Origin: an uncultured Veillonella sp. | GTDB lineage: Bacteria; Bacillota; Negativicutes; Veillonellales; Veillonellaceae | Length of the DNA stretch: 14,583 nt | NCBI RefSeq assembly: GCF_934230905.1 | Contig: NZ_CAKQFJ010000040.1 | Coordinates: forward strand, 1 to 14,583 | Direction of reading: 5' to 3' | In this document: piece after piece, positions 7,220 to 13,223 of the stretch | Position numbering within the stretch: the first letter of the stretch is position 1 | How the letters are laid out: each line of letters opens with the position of its first letter | Position numbers and translations under genes: made by a program | The notes under the pieces: generated by a model | Database searches by the model: none | What the model was told of the DNA's origin: nothing | The model's input: only the letters and a program-made list of their open reading frames with translations

Positions 7220-7494
7220 AATTAGAAGAGCGTTTGGGCGCCAATAAATATTATGTAGACGAAACGTGTCCTCACATTATTATTGATGGTGAAAGCGTAA
7301 GTCGCGAAGAGGCAATGAAACTCGTTAATGGCTGTCCTGCAGGATTGTATACATTACAGGAAGACGGCAAGCTTGCCTTTGATTTTGCAGGGTGTCTTGA
7401 ATGTGGTACATGCCGTGTATTGTGCGGTAATACGATTGTTAAGACTTGGAAGTATCCTCGCAACGCCAAGGGCGTAGAGTTTAGACAGGGGTGA
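7216..7494 (+). CDS. fixX: FixX, ferredoxin-like protein
   Basis: 92 residues. The start is taken at ATG 7216, which overlaps the fixC stop by four bases and is preceded by AAAGGGG; a TTG at 7195 lies inside fixC without a ribosome site. Cluster ligands are C40 in NGCPAG and C60-x-x-C63-x-x-C66-x-x-x-C70 (GCLECGTCRVLCG). This is the reduced one-cluster 4Fe-4S arrangement of FixX, which corresponds to the C-terminal ferredoxin domain of eukaryotic ETF-QO. It partners FixC and carries electrons to quinone. Four bases separate it from fixA, so it is cotranscribed and probably translated in a coupled way. Confidence 0.92.
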   Translation: MKLEERLGANKYYVDETCPHIIIDGESVSREEAMKLVNGCPAGLYTLQEDGKLAFDFAGCLECGTCRVLCGNTIVKTWKYPRNAKGVEFRQG

Positions 7495-7498
7495 GTGC

Positions 7499-8503
7499 AT
7501 GGAATTATTAGTCTGTATTAAACAAGTACCGGATACGTCAGAAATCAAACTAGATCCGGAAACAAATAATCTTATCCGTACGGGCCTACCTAGCATTGTA
7601 AATCCTTACGATATGCATGCTCTTGAAGCGGCTTTGGCTGTGAAAGACCAATATGAAGGCAGTCGTGTTACGGTTATTACTATGGGCCCTCCACAAGCAG
7701 AAGACGCATTGCGTCAGTGTTTGGCTTTGGGTGCTGATGATGCGGTGCTCGTAACGGATCGTGCCTTTGGTGGTGCCGATACATTGGCTACAAGCTATAC
7801 GATTGCATCCGCTATTCGTCACATTCAACGAACCATGAATCGTCAATTTCAAATTATTTTTTGTGGCAAACAAGCTATTGATGGTGATACAGCACAAGTG
7901 GGTCCTCAAATTGCTGAGGAGCTCGGCATGGCACAGGCTACATATGCTTGTGAATTTTCCGTAGATCAAGGTGCACAAAAAGCGATTGTAAAACGTGAGC
8001 ATGAAAATGGTTACGAAGTGATTGAAGCACCATTGCCACTGCTTGTGACGACGACGGCTGAACTTAATGAACCGCGCCAACCAGGCCTTTGGAGCTCTAT
8101 TTACGCAAAACGATATACGATTAATCATCTCACTTTGTGTGATATGCCTCATATTGATGACAGTCGAATTGGCCTTACCGGCTCGCCAACACGTGTGCAT
8201 AAGGTGTACCAACCACCGCTCCGTGGCAAGGTGGAAATGCTTTCATCCATCGACGAAGGGGCGAAAAAGGTACTTGAATTGGCATATCATATTAAGCCTG
8301 AAAAGTTCGCCCATCTGTTGGTACCAAATGATGTACCCGTTGAAGAAACGACAGATGAGGAAGGTATTGATGTAAATGATCCGGTACAACGGGCTGCATC
8401 TGTTGAAAGCGTAGCACCTAGTGAACCTAAGGTGGTAGATCCTAATACATTTGCTGCAGAGGCCGCCAAGGCTGACAGCGTTTTAAAAGGAGGTGACCGA
8501 TAA
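7499..8503 (+). CDS. fixA: FixA / electron-transfer flavoprotein beta subunit, with long C-terminal tail
   Basis: 334 residues from ATG 7499, with GGGGTGA upstream. It opens MELLVCIKQVPDTSEIKLDP, diagnostic of EtfB/FixA. It continues with ITMGPPQAEDALRQCLALGAD and FCGKQAIDGDTAQVGPQIAEEL, then TTAELNEPRQPGLWSSIYAKR, the nucleotide-binding signature. With FixB it forms the heterodimeric ETF. In Fix complexes the beta subunit carries the FAD that accepts hydride from NADH and bifurcates it, but whether this copy bifurcates cannot be proved here. It is about 50-70 residues longer than usual EtfB. The extra, acidic and Ala/Val-rich tail (after about residue 270) looks disordered. The fixB ribosome site (AAAAGGAGGTGA, 8486-8497) lies inside the tail's last codons, and the stop overlaps the fixB start (TAATG). 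Confidence 0.92.
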   Translation: MELLVCIKQVPDTSEIKLDPETNNLIRTGLPSIVNPYDMHALEAALAVKDQYEGSRVTVITMGPPQAEDALRQCLALGADDAVLVTDRAFGGADTLATSYTIASAIRHIQRTMNRQFQIIFCGKQAIDGDTAQVGPQIAEELGMAQATYACEFSVDQGAQKAIVKREHENGYEVIEAPLPLLVTTTAELNEPRQPGLWSSIYAKRYTINHLTLCDMPHIDDSRIGLTGSPTRVHKVYQPPLRGKVEMLSSIDEGAKKVLELAYHIKPEKFAHLLVPNDVPVEETTDEEGIDVNDPVQRAASVESVAPSEPKVVDPNTFAAEAAKADSVLKGGDR

Positions 8504-9504
8504 TGGGAGCGACTAATTTTGATGAATACAGAGACGTTTTTGTCGTAGCTGACACCATCGATGACGTAGTACATCCAGTTACATATGAACTTATCGGTCA
8601 AGCTCGCCGCATTGCTAAGGAATTAGGTCAACTTGTGCAAGTAATGCTCCTTGGTGAAAATGTACAAACTGAGGCTGAGGAATTGGTCGCACATGGCGCC
8701 GATATTGTTCATGTTTTTGAAAGTCCTCTTTTGCGGTATTACACAACAGATGGCTATACAAAGGTATTAACTGATTTTTTTGAAGACCATAAGCCGAATA
8801 TCCTTTTAATTGGGGCTACTAACAATGGCCGTGACCTTGCACCGCGCATGTCTGGTCGCATGCAAAATGGCGTTGTTGCAGACTGTACTATCTTAACGGT
8901 GGATACAGAGGAAGGTCTCGTAGAATGGACTCGCCCTGCATTGGGCGGTAATATATTGGCGGAAATTATCTCTCCAAACCATCGTCCACAAATGGGCTCT
9001 GTACGGCCGAATGTATTTAAAAAGCCGGACCGTATTGCGGATAGTTGGGGCCGTATTCAACTTGAACAATTTGATCTCAAGCCGGAAGACATTCGCACAA
9101 AACGGTTAGATTTTATTCCTTTCAGTAAGACTGGCTATAACATCCAAGAAGCGGATATCATCGTAGCTGGTGGTCGTGGTATGGGTTCAAAGGAGAACTT
9201 TGATAAACTCTATGAACTAGCTGATGCTATTGGCGGTGTCGTAGGCGCGACTCGTCCACTTGTTGAAAAAGGGTGGATTGAATTGCCATATCAAGTGGGC
9301 CAAACCGGCAAGACCGTAAGCCCTAAATTGTACTTGGCATTTGGTATCTCTGGCGCTATCCAACATGTGAGTGGCATCTCTGGTGCTGATACAATCGTGG
9401 CCATTAATAACGATCCAAAAGCGGAAATATTCCAACACGCGAACTATGGGATTGTTGGGGATTGTATGGAAGTTCTCAACGATATGTTGGCACATTTAAA
9501 ATAG
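8503..9504 (+). CDS. fixB: FixB / electron-transfer flavoprotein alpha subunit
   Basis: 333 residues from ATG 8503, sharing one base with the fixA stop and preceded by a near-perfect AAAAGGAGGTGA. The N-terminal half is an ETF domain (ADTIDDVVHPVTYELIGQAR; ILLIGATNNGRDLAPRMSGR). The C-terminal FAD domain carries VAGGRGMGSKENF, GATRPLVEKGW, GQTGKTVSPKLYLAFGISG with AIQHVSGI, and AINNDPKAEIFQHANYGIVGD, the complete EtfA signature. The FAD here shuttles electrons from FixA to FixCX. It is the last gene of the operon; structured element B begins 13 bases after the stop and may end the transcript. The gene order C-X-A-B differs from the fixABCX order of rhizobia and enterobacteria. Confidence 0.93.
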   Translation: MGATNFDEYRDVFVVADTIDDVVHPVTYELIGQARRIAKELGQLVQVMLLGENVQTEAEELVAHGADIVHVFESPLLRYYTTDGYTKVLTDFFEDHKPNILLIGATNNGRDLAPRMSGRMQNGVVADCTILTVDTEEGLVEWTRPALGGNILAEIISPNHRPQMGSVRPNVFKKPDRIADSWGRIQLEQFDLKPEDIRTKRLDFIPFSKTGYNIQEADIIVAGGRGMGSKENFDKLYELADAIGGVVGATRPLVEKGWIELPYQVGQTGKTVSPKLYLAFGISGAIQHVSGISGADTIVAINNDPKAEIFQHANYGIVGDCMEVLNDMLAHLK

Positions 9505-9516
9505 AACATTTAGGTG

Positions 9517-9608
9517 AAAGAACTGATAGGGACCTGAAAGCCTCCACCGGCCAGGTCTGCCCCTCTGGGGCAGGGCCAAAGTCGTTTTCAGAACCCTATC
9601 GGTTCTTT
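9517..9608 (+). repeat. Structured intergenic element, copy B; probable end of the fix transcript
   Basis: Outer stem AAAGAACTGATAGGG (9517-9531) with CCCTATCGGTTCTTT (9594-9608): 15 pairs, one of them G.U when read on the plus strand. Second stem CTGAAA (9534-9539) with TTTCAG (9586-9591). Left core CTCCACCGGC (9542-9551), apical hairpin CTGCCCC-TCT-GGGGCAG (9557-9573), and right core CAGGGCCAAAGTCG (9571-9584). No long T tract follows, so any terminator or 3'-end role is uncertain. Confidence 0.88.
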
Positions 9609-9651
9609 GCTATCTACATTAGTCTATTTTAGTCCCAACATAATTGTTTGA
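9581..9651 (+). repeat. Direct repeat, left copy (right half of element B plus AT-rich tail)
   Basis: About 70 bases, repeated at 9887-9957 with roughly ten differences and one indel. The best-conserved run is CAGAACCCTATC...GTTCTTTGCTATCTA. Confidence 0.8.
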
Positions 9652-9668
9652 GCGGAGCAGGGACATAA

Positions 9669-9807
9669 GTAGGGTGTGAGGCAACAGAGGAGCATAGCGA
9701 CGTATGGGGTCCACACATCACTTAGTCATGAACGTAAGATTTCGCATAGCGAAATCCACAGTGAGGGTAAAGTCGTTTTTCGAAATGGTGCCTTTCTTAA
9801 ACCCTAC
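9669..9807 (+). repeat. Diverged structured element, copy D (tentative)
   Basis: Outer arms GTAGGGT (9669-9675) and ACCCTAC (9801-9807). Possible inner pair AGGCA (9679-9683) with TGCCT (9789-9793). Perfect hairpin GATTTCGC-ATA-GCGAAATC (9738-9756). The stretch GGGTAAAGTCGTTTTT (9765-9780) matches the right core of copies A and B (GGGCCAAAGTCGTTTT) at most positions, and GTCCAC on the left echoes CTCCAC. Confidence 0.5.
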
Positions 9808-9886
9808 AGTCAATATAAGAATGAGCTCAATCTTTTTATTTTTATTAAATCCTGCGCCAACATACTCGTTTGATAGAAAAAGGTGT

Positions 9887-9957
9887 GTCGTTTCCAGAAC
9901 CCTATCAGTTCTTTGCTATCTAGATTGATCTATTTTTAGTGCTAGCATATTCGTTAG
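9887..9957 (+). repeat. Direct repeat, right copy (truncated element B half)
   Basis: GTCGTTTCCAGAACCCTATC then AGTTCTTTGCTATCTA and an AT-rich tail, matching 9581-9651. Only the 3' half of the element is present, so its left pairing arm is missing. Confidence 0.8.
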
Positions 9958-9976
9958 AATAAGACGGATAGAAGTG

Positions 9977-9985
9977 TGGTAAAAT
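9977..9985 (+). promoter_or_regulatory. Extended -10 candidate (TGGTAAAAT) upstream of the Fic gene
   Basis: TG-G-TAAAAT at 9977-9985, 45 bases before the GTG start. No clear -35. Confidence 0.4.
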
Positions 9986-10030
9986 GGTGATGTAAATATC
10001 ATTATTGAATGGATGTAGGGAGGTGATGTT

Positions 10031-10807
10031 GTGACCGCTGATAGTAATGGTTATGTAGGTTTTGATTTAGCATTATTTATCGCTGAAAAGTTGCGGGCTC
10101 AGTTTGTGTTTGACATGGCACAGATGGAGGGAAATACGGCGACGTATCCGCAGGTTGAGACGATTGTGTATGGTACTTCTGTGGCGGGACTCAGTGTGAG
10201 TGAAACTCGACAGATAGATAATATCAATCGTGGATGGCAGGCCTTAATAGAGGATTTGCAATTAAAACGATTTCAGGTTAATAAATTAGTGGCTATCGAA
10301 TATAATAAGTTGGTTTCTGAAAGTGAGAATCGCTTAGGTTTTGGTGGATTTCGCAATGCACCAGTAGCTATAGGTGGCACAAGTTATATACCGCCTACTC
10401 CGTTGGATTTAAATTCCTGTTGGGATGAATTAGTAGCTAGGTGCCAAGTGCTAGAGGATAATCCGTTAGAACAATCGCTCCTATTATATGCCGAGATGGC
10501 TCGTAACCAGTTCTTTGGTGATGGCAATAAACGAACCGCTCTTCTCATGATGAATGGCAACCTAATTCAGAATGGATTGTGTCCAATTACGATTACAAAA
10601 TCGCACGAAGTAGAATATCGGACCGCTTTAATTGGATATTATGAAAGCCCTGAGCAACATCGCATTCAATTCTTCGATTTCCTAAAACAAGAACAACAAA
10701 CCATGCTAAAACGCTGGGGCTATGAAATCCAAGATGTAAGTAAATCCGAACTTGGTAAAACTATAGACACAAATCTAAAAGAAGGATCCACAAAACATAA
10801 ATTATAA
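10031..10807 (+). CDS. Fic-domain protein with Gln in place of the catalytic His
   Basis: 258 residues from GTG 10031, with GGGAGGTGATG just upstream deciding the start. An N-terminal inhibitory-helix-like segment has EGN at residues 33-35 (MAQMEGNTATYPQVE), but the usual Ser/Thr four residues before the Glu is Met. A flap-like GFRNAPVAIGGTSYIPP lies around residues 107-122. The Fic loop at 160-171 is QFFGDGNKRTAL, against HxFxDGNGRxxR in AMP transferases: the anion-binding DGN and first Arg remain, but the catalytic His is Gln160 (CAG 10508-10510) and the second Arg is Leu. Active Fic enzymes AMPylate hydroxyl side chains. With His missing, AMPylation by the known mechanism is unlikely, so this is a regulator, a binder or a variant enzyme. 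It is a single gene with no small antitoxin partner beside it. Confidence 0.88.
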   Translation: MTADSNGYVGFDLALFIAEKLRAQFVFDMAQMEGNTATYPQVETIVYGTSVAGLSVSETRQIDNINRGWQALIEDLQLKRFQVNKLVAIEYNKLVSESENRLGFGGFRNAPVAIGGTSYIPPTPLDLNSCWDELVARCQVLEDNPLEQSLLLYAEMARNQFFGDGNKRTALLMMNGNLIQNGLCPITITKSHEVEYRTALIGYYESPEQHRIQFFDFLKQEQQTMLKRWGYEIQDVSKSELGKTIDTNLKEGSTKHKL

Positions 10808-10886
10808 TTGAGGTCCTGAATTACTATTCTCCCTTTTCCCGTAATGAAAATCTTTGCGGGCAATAAGGATAACGTATTTAAAGTAA

Positions 10887-10982
10887 GGTCCTGATGGGCT
10901 TCCAAAACCGACTTTGGCCCTGCGAAGCCCGTAGGGCGTAGTCAGACCCGGCCGATGGAGGTTTTGGGAGTCCATCAGAACC
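10887..10982 (-). repeat. Structured intergenic element, copy C (inverted)
   Basis: On the minus strand, GGTTCTGATGG pairs with CCATCAGGACC (plus 10972-10982 and 10887-10897), with a U.G that would be a C.A mismatch on the plus strand. Second stem CCAAAAC with GTTTTGG. Left core CTCCATCGGC (plus 10951-10960), apical stem CTG..GCCC-TAC-GGGC..CAG, and right core CAGGGCCAAAGTCG (plus 10909-10922). It lies between the Fic gene and the SDR; the plus-strand SDR ribosome site AAAGGAGG begins 8 bases after its edge. Confidence 0.87.
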
Positions 10983-11004
10983 GTCTTTTAAAGGAGGAAT
11001 ACAT

Positions 11005-11763
11005 ATGAACCGCAAAATTTTCGTTACAGGTGCTACTTCTGGTATCGGCCTTGAGTGTGCCCGTGCTTTTGCTCAAGATGGAGATAATGTATTGATTGCT
11101 GGTCGTCGTGCAGACCGTTTGTCTGCGATTAAGGAAGATTTTGAGCAGCAATATGGCATTCGTGTGGATACGCTCGTTCTCGATGTGAGCAAACGTGAAG
11201 ATGTAGAGTCAAAGGTGAAACCAGCTATTGAGGCATTCGGTGGTATCGATGTATTAGTCAATAATGCAGGCCTTGCACAAGGTCTCGATGATTTTCAAGA
11301 TAGTTCTGTTGATGATGCGGTGACTATGATCAATACAAATGTAATTGGTCTTATTTATGTAACAAAAGCGGTGTTACCATTCATGATGGCCCAAAATAGT
11401 GGTCATATTGTCAATATGGGATCTACCGCAGGCATTTATGCATATCCAAAGGGCGCTGTGTATTGTGCTACTAAGGCAGCTGTTAAGACTTTGAGTGATG
11501 GTATTCGTATGGATACGATTGCTACAGATATTAAGGTGACTACCATTCAACCAGGTATTGTAGAAACGCCATTTAGTGAAGTTCGCTTTCACGGAGATGC
11601 TGAAAGAGCAGCTTCCGTTTATGCTGGCATTGAGGCAGTTCAACCAGAGGATGTAGCGGATGTTGTATTGTATGTAACAAACCAACCAAAACGTATGCAA
11701 ATTTCAGATGTAACCATTATGGCGAACCAACAAGCGGCAGGCTTTATGGTACATAAAAAATAA
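11005..11763 (+). CDS. Short-chain dehydrogenase/reductase, YdfG-like (NADP-dependent 3-hydroxy acid dehydrogenase type)
   Basis: 252 residues from ATG 11005, with AAAGGAGG seven bases upstream. Cofactor motif TGATSGIG at residues 8-15; a basic RRADR stretch after strand 2 points to NADP(H); NNAG motif in DVLVNNAGLAQG. The catalytic triad is S140, Y153 and K157 (NMGSTAG; YCATK). The C-terminal third, IQPGIVETPFSEVRFHGD, PEDVADVVLYV and AGFMVHKK, resembles E. coli YdfG, which oxidises or reduces 3-hydroxy acids, serine and malonic semialdehyde. The actual substrate here is unproven. It is monocistronic. No obvious promoter lies between element C and the gene, so its transcription may start upstream of the element (a region with TAAGGATAACG, 10864-10874) or depend on readthrough from the Fic gene. 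Confidence 0.88.
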   Translation: MNRKIFVTGATSGIGLECARAFAQDGDNVLIAGRRADRLSAIKEDFEQQYGIRVDTLVLDVSKREDVESKVKPAIEAFGGIDVLVNNAGLAQGLDDFQDSSVDDAVTMINTNVIGLIYVTKAVLPFMMAQNSGHIVNMGSTAGIYAYPKGAVYCATKAAVKTLSDGIRMDTIATDIKVTTIQPGIVETPFSEVRFHGDAERAASVYAGIEAVQPEDVADVVLYVTNQPKRMQISDVTIMANQQAAGFMVHKK

Positions 11764-11767
11764 TGAT

Positions 11768-11796
11768 TTGTAATCTTATATCATTTAGGATATAAT
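11768..11796 (+). promoter_or_regulatory. Promoter of the first secreted paralogue (TTGTAA-17-TATAAT)
   Basis: TTGTAA (11768-11773), 17-base spacer, TATAAT (11791-11796). The leader to ATG 11913 is about 110 bases and contains ACATAC/GTATGT arms around 11849-11880, which may form a weak hairpin. Confidence 0.7.
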
Positions 11797-11912
11797 TGCA
11801 AAGCAACTTTTAAGAGGGTAATTTTGTAAAATATAGTTATTGAACGATACATACGCAAACGGTTATATACATTGTATGTATTGTAGTATGCAAAGGAATG
11901 GAGAGTATACCT

Positions 11913-12497
11913 ATGATTAAGAAGCTTGTGTTAATGGCAGTTGCCTGTGCGTGTGTAGGTTCTTATGGTGTTGCTGGTGCGCAAAGCACTCTTGATGTAC
12001 CACCTGATCCTGCTAAACCAGTAGTAGCGGAACATGCAGCACCACTAGTTGGCATGCCAAGTCCGATTCGTGAATTTAATACGGTTGACGAAGCTGCTAA
12101 ATATATACATATTACACCTCAAATACCGAAGGTAATGCCTGTAGGTTACAATATTAAATCGGTAAGTACAATCAATAAAGAGATATTGCAAGTGATTTAC
12201 GATTACCAAGCTGGTGAGGATGCAACGCGCAATCAAGCAGCAGGTAAACGCATCGTGTATCGCGTAGCGAATACAACAGGTGATATCAGTGGTGATCATA
12301 ATAACTACAGAGTCACAGCCACTGAAAAAGTAAATGGTACAAAGGTTACTTTCAAAGGTGGTAATTACATGGTATACCTTGCAACTTGGACAACAGATGG
12401 TCAAAGCCATGCATTAGCATTTGAACGCCCTGTTTCTCGTGATATGGCGAAAGCAATCGTTGCGAATACAGTGGCACAAAAAACACATATGCAATAA
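11913..12497 (+). CDS. Secreted hypothetical protein (paralogue 1)
   Basis: 194 residues. The start is chosen at ATG 11913 because GGAGAG ends 7 bases before it; an in-frame ATG at 11898 has no spaced ribosome site. Residues 1-23 are a Sec signal peptide (MIKKLVLMAVACACVG..., cleavage near AGA-QS). The mature protein has a short Pro-rich linker, then a domain of about 140 residues: FNTVDEAAKYIHITPQIPKV, ILQVIYDYQ, KRIVYRVANTTGDISGD, VNGTKVTFKGG, YLATWTTDGQSHALAFE. The layout P..lP.Gy followed by ..Y and a closing ..W...GQ..L.... recalls DUF4367-type domains, but this is a weak, from-memory resemblance. It is homologous to the protein at 13780-14409. Function unknown; exported to the periplasm or anchored by a partner, by inference. 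Confidence 0.8.
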   Translation: MIKKLVLMAVACACVGSYGVAGAQSTLDVPPDPAKPVVAEHAAPLVGMPSPIREFNTVDEAAKYIHITPQIPKVMPVGYNIKSVSTINKEILQVIYDYQAGEDATRNQAAGKRIVYRVANTTGDISGDHNNYRVTATEKVNGTKVTFKGGNYMVYLATWTTDGQSHALAFERPVSRDMAKAIVANTVAQKTHMQ

Positions 12498-12511
12498 TAT
12501 AATTTAAAACG

Positions 12512-12540
12512 CATGCGAGTTACAGTGCAGTACTCGCATG
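12512..12540. other. Stem-loop after secreted paralogue 1
   Basis: CATGCGAGT (12512-12520) pairs with ACTCGCATG (12532-12540), an 11-base loop. No T tract follows, so it may stabilise the mRNA 3' end ahead of the real terminator 20 bases later. Confidence 0.5.
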
Positions 12541-12559
12541 AATGTAAGGGATATATATA

Positions 12560-12590
12560 AACAGCTCCTTTTATGAGGGGCTGTTTTTTA
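12560..12590 (+). terminator. Intrinsic terminator of secreted paralogue 1
   Basis: AACAGCTCC (12560-12568) pairs with GGGGCTGTT (12577-12585, one G.U), followed by TTTT and A. Confidence 0.85.
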
Positions 12591-12593
12591 TAC

Positions 12594-12629
12594 AAAAAAG
12601 TGGCTATCAACAATATGTTGATAGCCACT
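12594..12629 (-). terminator. Intrinsic terminator of the CxCxxCxxC protein gene
   Basis: AGTGGCTATCAACA (12599-12612) pairs perfectly with TGTTGATAGCCACT (12616-12629), a 14-bp stem with a 3-base loop. On the minus strand it is followed by a T6 run (plus A tract 12594-12599). It abuts the plus-strand terminator, so two convergent genes each have their own hairpin. Confidence 0.9.
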
Positions 12630-12648
12630 AAATAGGTAGTTTATAAGA

Positions 12649-12996
12649 TTATTCAATTTCTGCTTTCAAGTCGATAATGTGTTTACATGCTACGCAACCA
12701 GGGCAGTCACAGAATTCTGCGCCTTGTGCTTTGATGTCTTTAGCATGTTGTAATAGGTTAGCTGCACCTTCTTTGCCAAGGAGTTGTGTAGCGCGTTCAG
12801 AGCCTGCAAAGCCGATTGTTTCGTCGATAAGTGCAATATTTTGTTCTGCTACGGATACGAGTTGTTTTGTAAGTTCTTCTTGCTCAGGCGTACCTTCAGC
12901 ATCAATCCAAGACTGAGCGAACTCTTTTACTTTATGGTTGCTTTGTGGTGCATCTAATAAAGCTTGTACGAGTTGTGTTAATTGTGTATGTGTCAT
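12649..12996 (-). CDS. Small conserved cysteine-motif protein (CxCxxCxxC)
   Basis: 115 residues from ATG 12996, six bases after AAGGAG. An in-frame extension to 13044 lacks a ribosome site. The body is helical and acidic (LTQLVQALLDAPQSN, TKQLVSVAEQNIALIDETI). The C-terminus holds C96-D-C98-P-G-C101-V-A-C104 followed by KH, a likely metal or Fe-S site. I recall similar 110-120 residue clostridial proteins carried in databases under a misleading heat-shock/Hsp90 label. Nothing here resembles the Hsp90 ATPase fold, so I do not use that name. It is transcribed alone from an extended -10 promoter and has its own terminator. Function unknown; a redox- or metal-responsive role is only a guess from the cysteines. 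Confidence 0.82.
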   Translation of the reverse strand: MTHTQLTQLVQALLDAPQSNHKVKEFAQSWIDAEGTPEQEELTKQLVSVAEQNIALIDETIGFAGSERATQLLGKEGAANLLQHAKDIKAQGAEFCDCPGCVACKHIIDLKAEIE

Positions 12997-13082
12997 GATG
13001 ATCTCCTTGATATAACTAGTAAATATGAGTTTGAAAAGATGCACTTACTATCATATGAGCACCTGTTCGTTTTTATAAGTTC

Positions 13083-13091
13083 ATTATAGCA
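13083..13091 (-). promoter_or_regulatory. Extended -10 promoter (TGCTATAAT) of the cysteine-motif gene
   Basis: On the minus strand TG-C-TATAAT occupies 13091-13083, 87 bases before the start codon. No convincing -35. The leader of about 80 bases shows no strong structure. Confidence 0.6.
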
Positions 13092-13186
13092 TCTACAGTA
13101 ATTTTGAATAGTAGAATGATTTACGATAGATACTATCAAATAGGATAGATTTGTGATAATTACTACTTTAAATTTTTGGGGGAATA

Positions 13187-13216
13187 GAAAAGAGGAATGC
13201 TTTCACATTCCTCTTT
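13187..13216 (-). terminator. Terminator of the DinJ/YafQ-remnant transcript
   Basis: AAAGAGGAATG (13189-13199) pairs with CATTCCTCTTT (13206-13216), an 11-bp stem with a 6-base loop. On the minus strand TTTTCTATT follows. It lies 7 bases beyond the toxin remnant's stop. Confidence 0.8.
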
Positions 13217-13223
13217 AACTTCG

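Larger units (their letters stand above)
9505..10030. other. 526-base repeat-rich intergenic region after fixB
   Basis: No credible gene. Contents in order are structured element B (9517-9608); a tail motif TCTATTTTAGTCCCAACATA (9623-9642); diverged element D (9669-9807); a diverged copy of the tail motif (about 9838-9873); a second copy of the right half of element B plus tail (9887-9957); and the Fic promoter. Overlapping open frames at 9676-9873 and 9704-9928 run through inverted repeats and are not considered coding. Confidence 0.75.

Noticed and set aside
7586..8212. 208-codon open frame on the minus strand inside fixA
   Set aside because: It is wholly antisense to a strongly supported EtfB gene, has low-complexity Cys/Arg/Asn-rich composition, no recognisable domain and no ribosome site.
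9676..9928. Two overlapping short plus-strand frames (9676-9873 and 9704-9928)
   Set aside because: They read through hairpins and direct repeats in two frames at once. There is no protein signature, so they are treated as repeat DNA.
5655..10982. Known riboswitch or self-cleaving ribozyme as identity of the CCAAAGTCG elements
   Set aside because: I could not match the core to hammerhead, twister, pistol, HDV-like or common riboswitch consensus motifs. Presence downstream of genes and in both orientations also argues against a simple riboswitch.
12649..12996. Hsp90/heat-shock label for the small cysteine protein
   Set aside because: At 115 residues with no ATP-binding Bergerat motifs, the sequence gives no support for this name.
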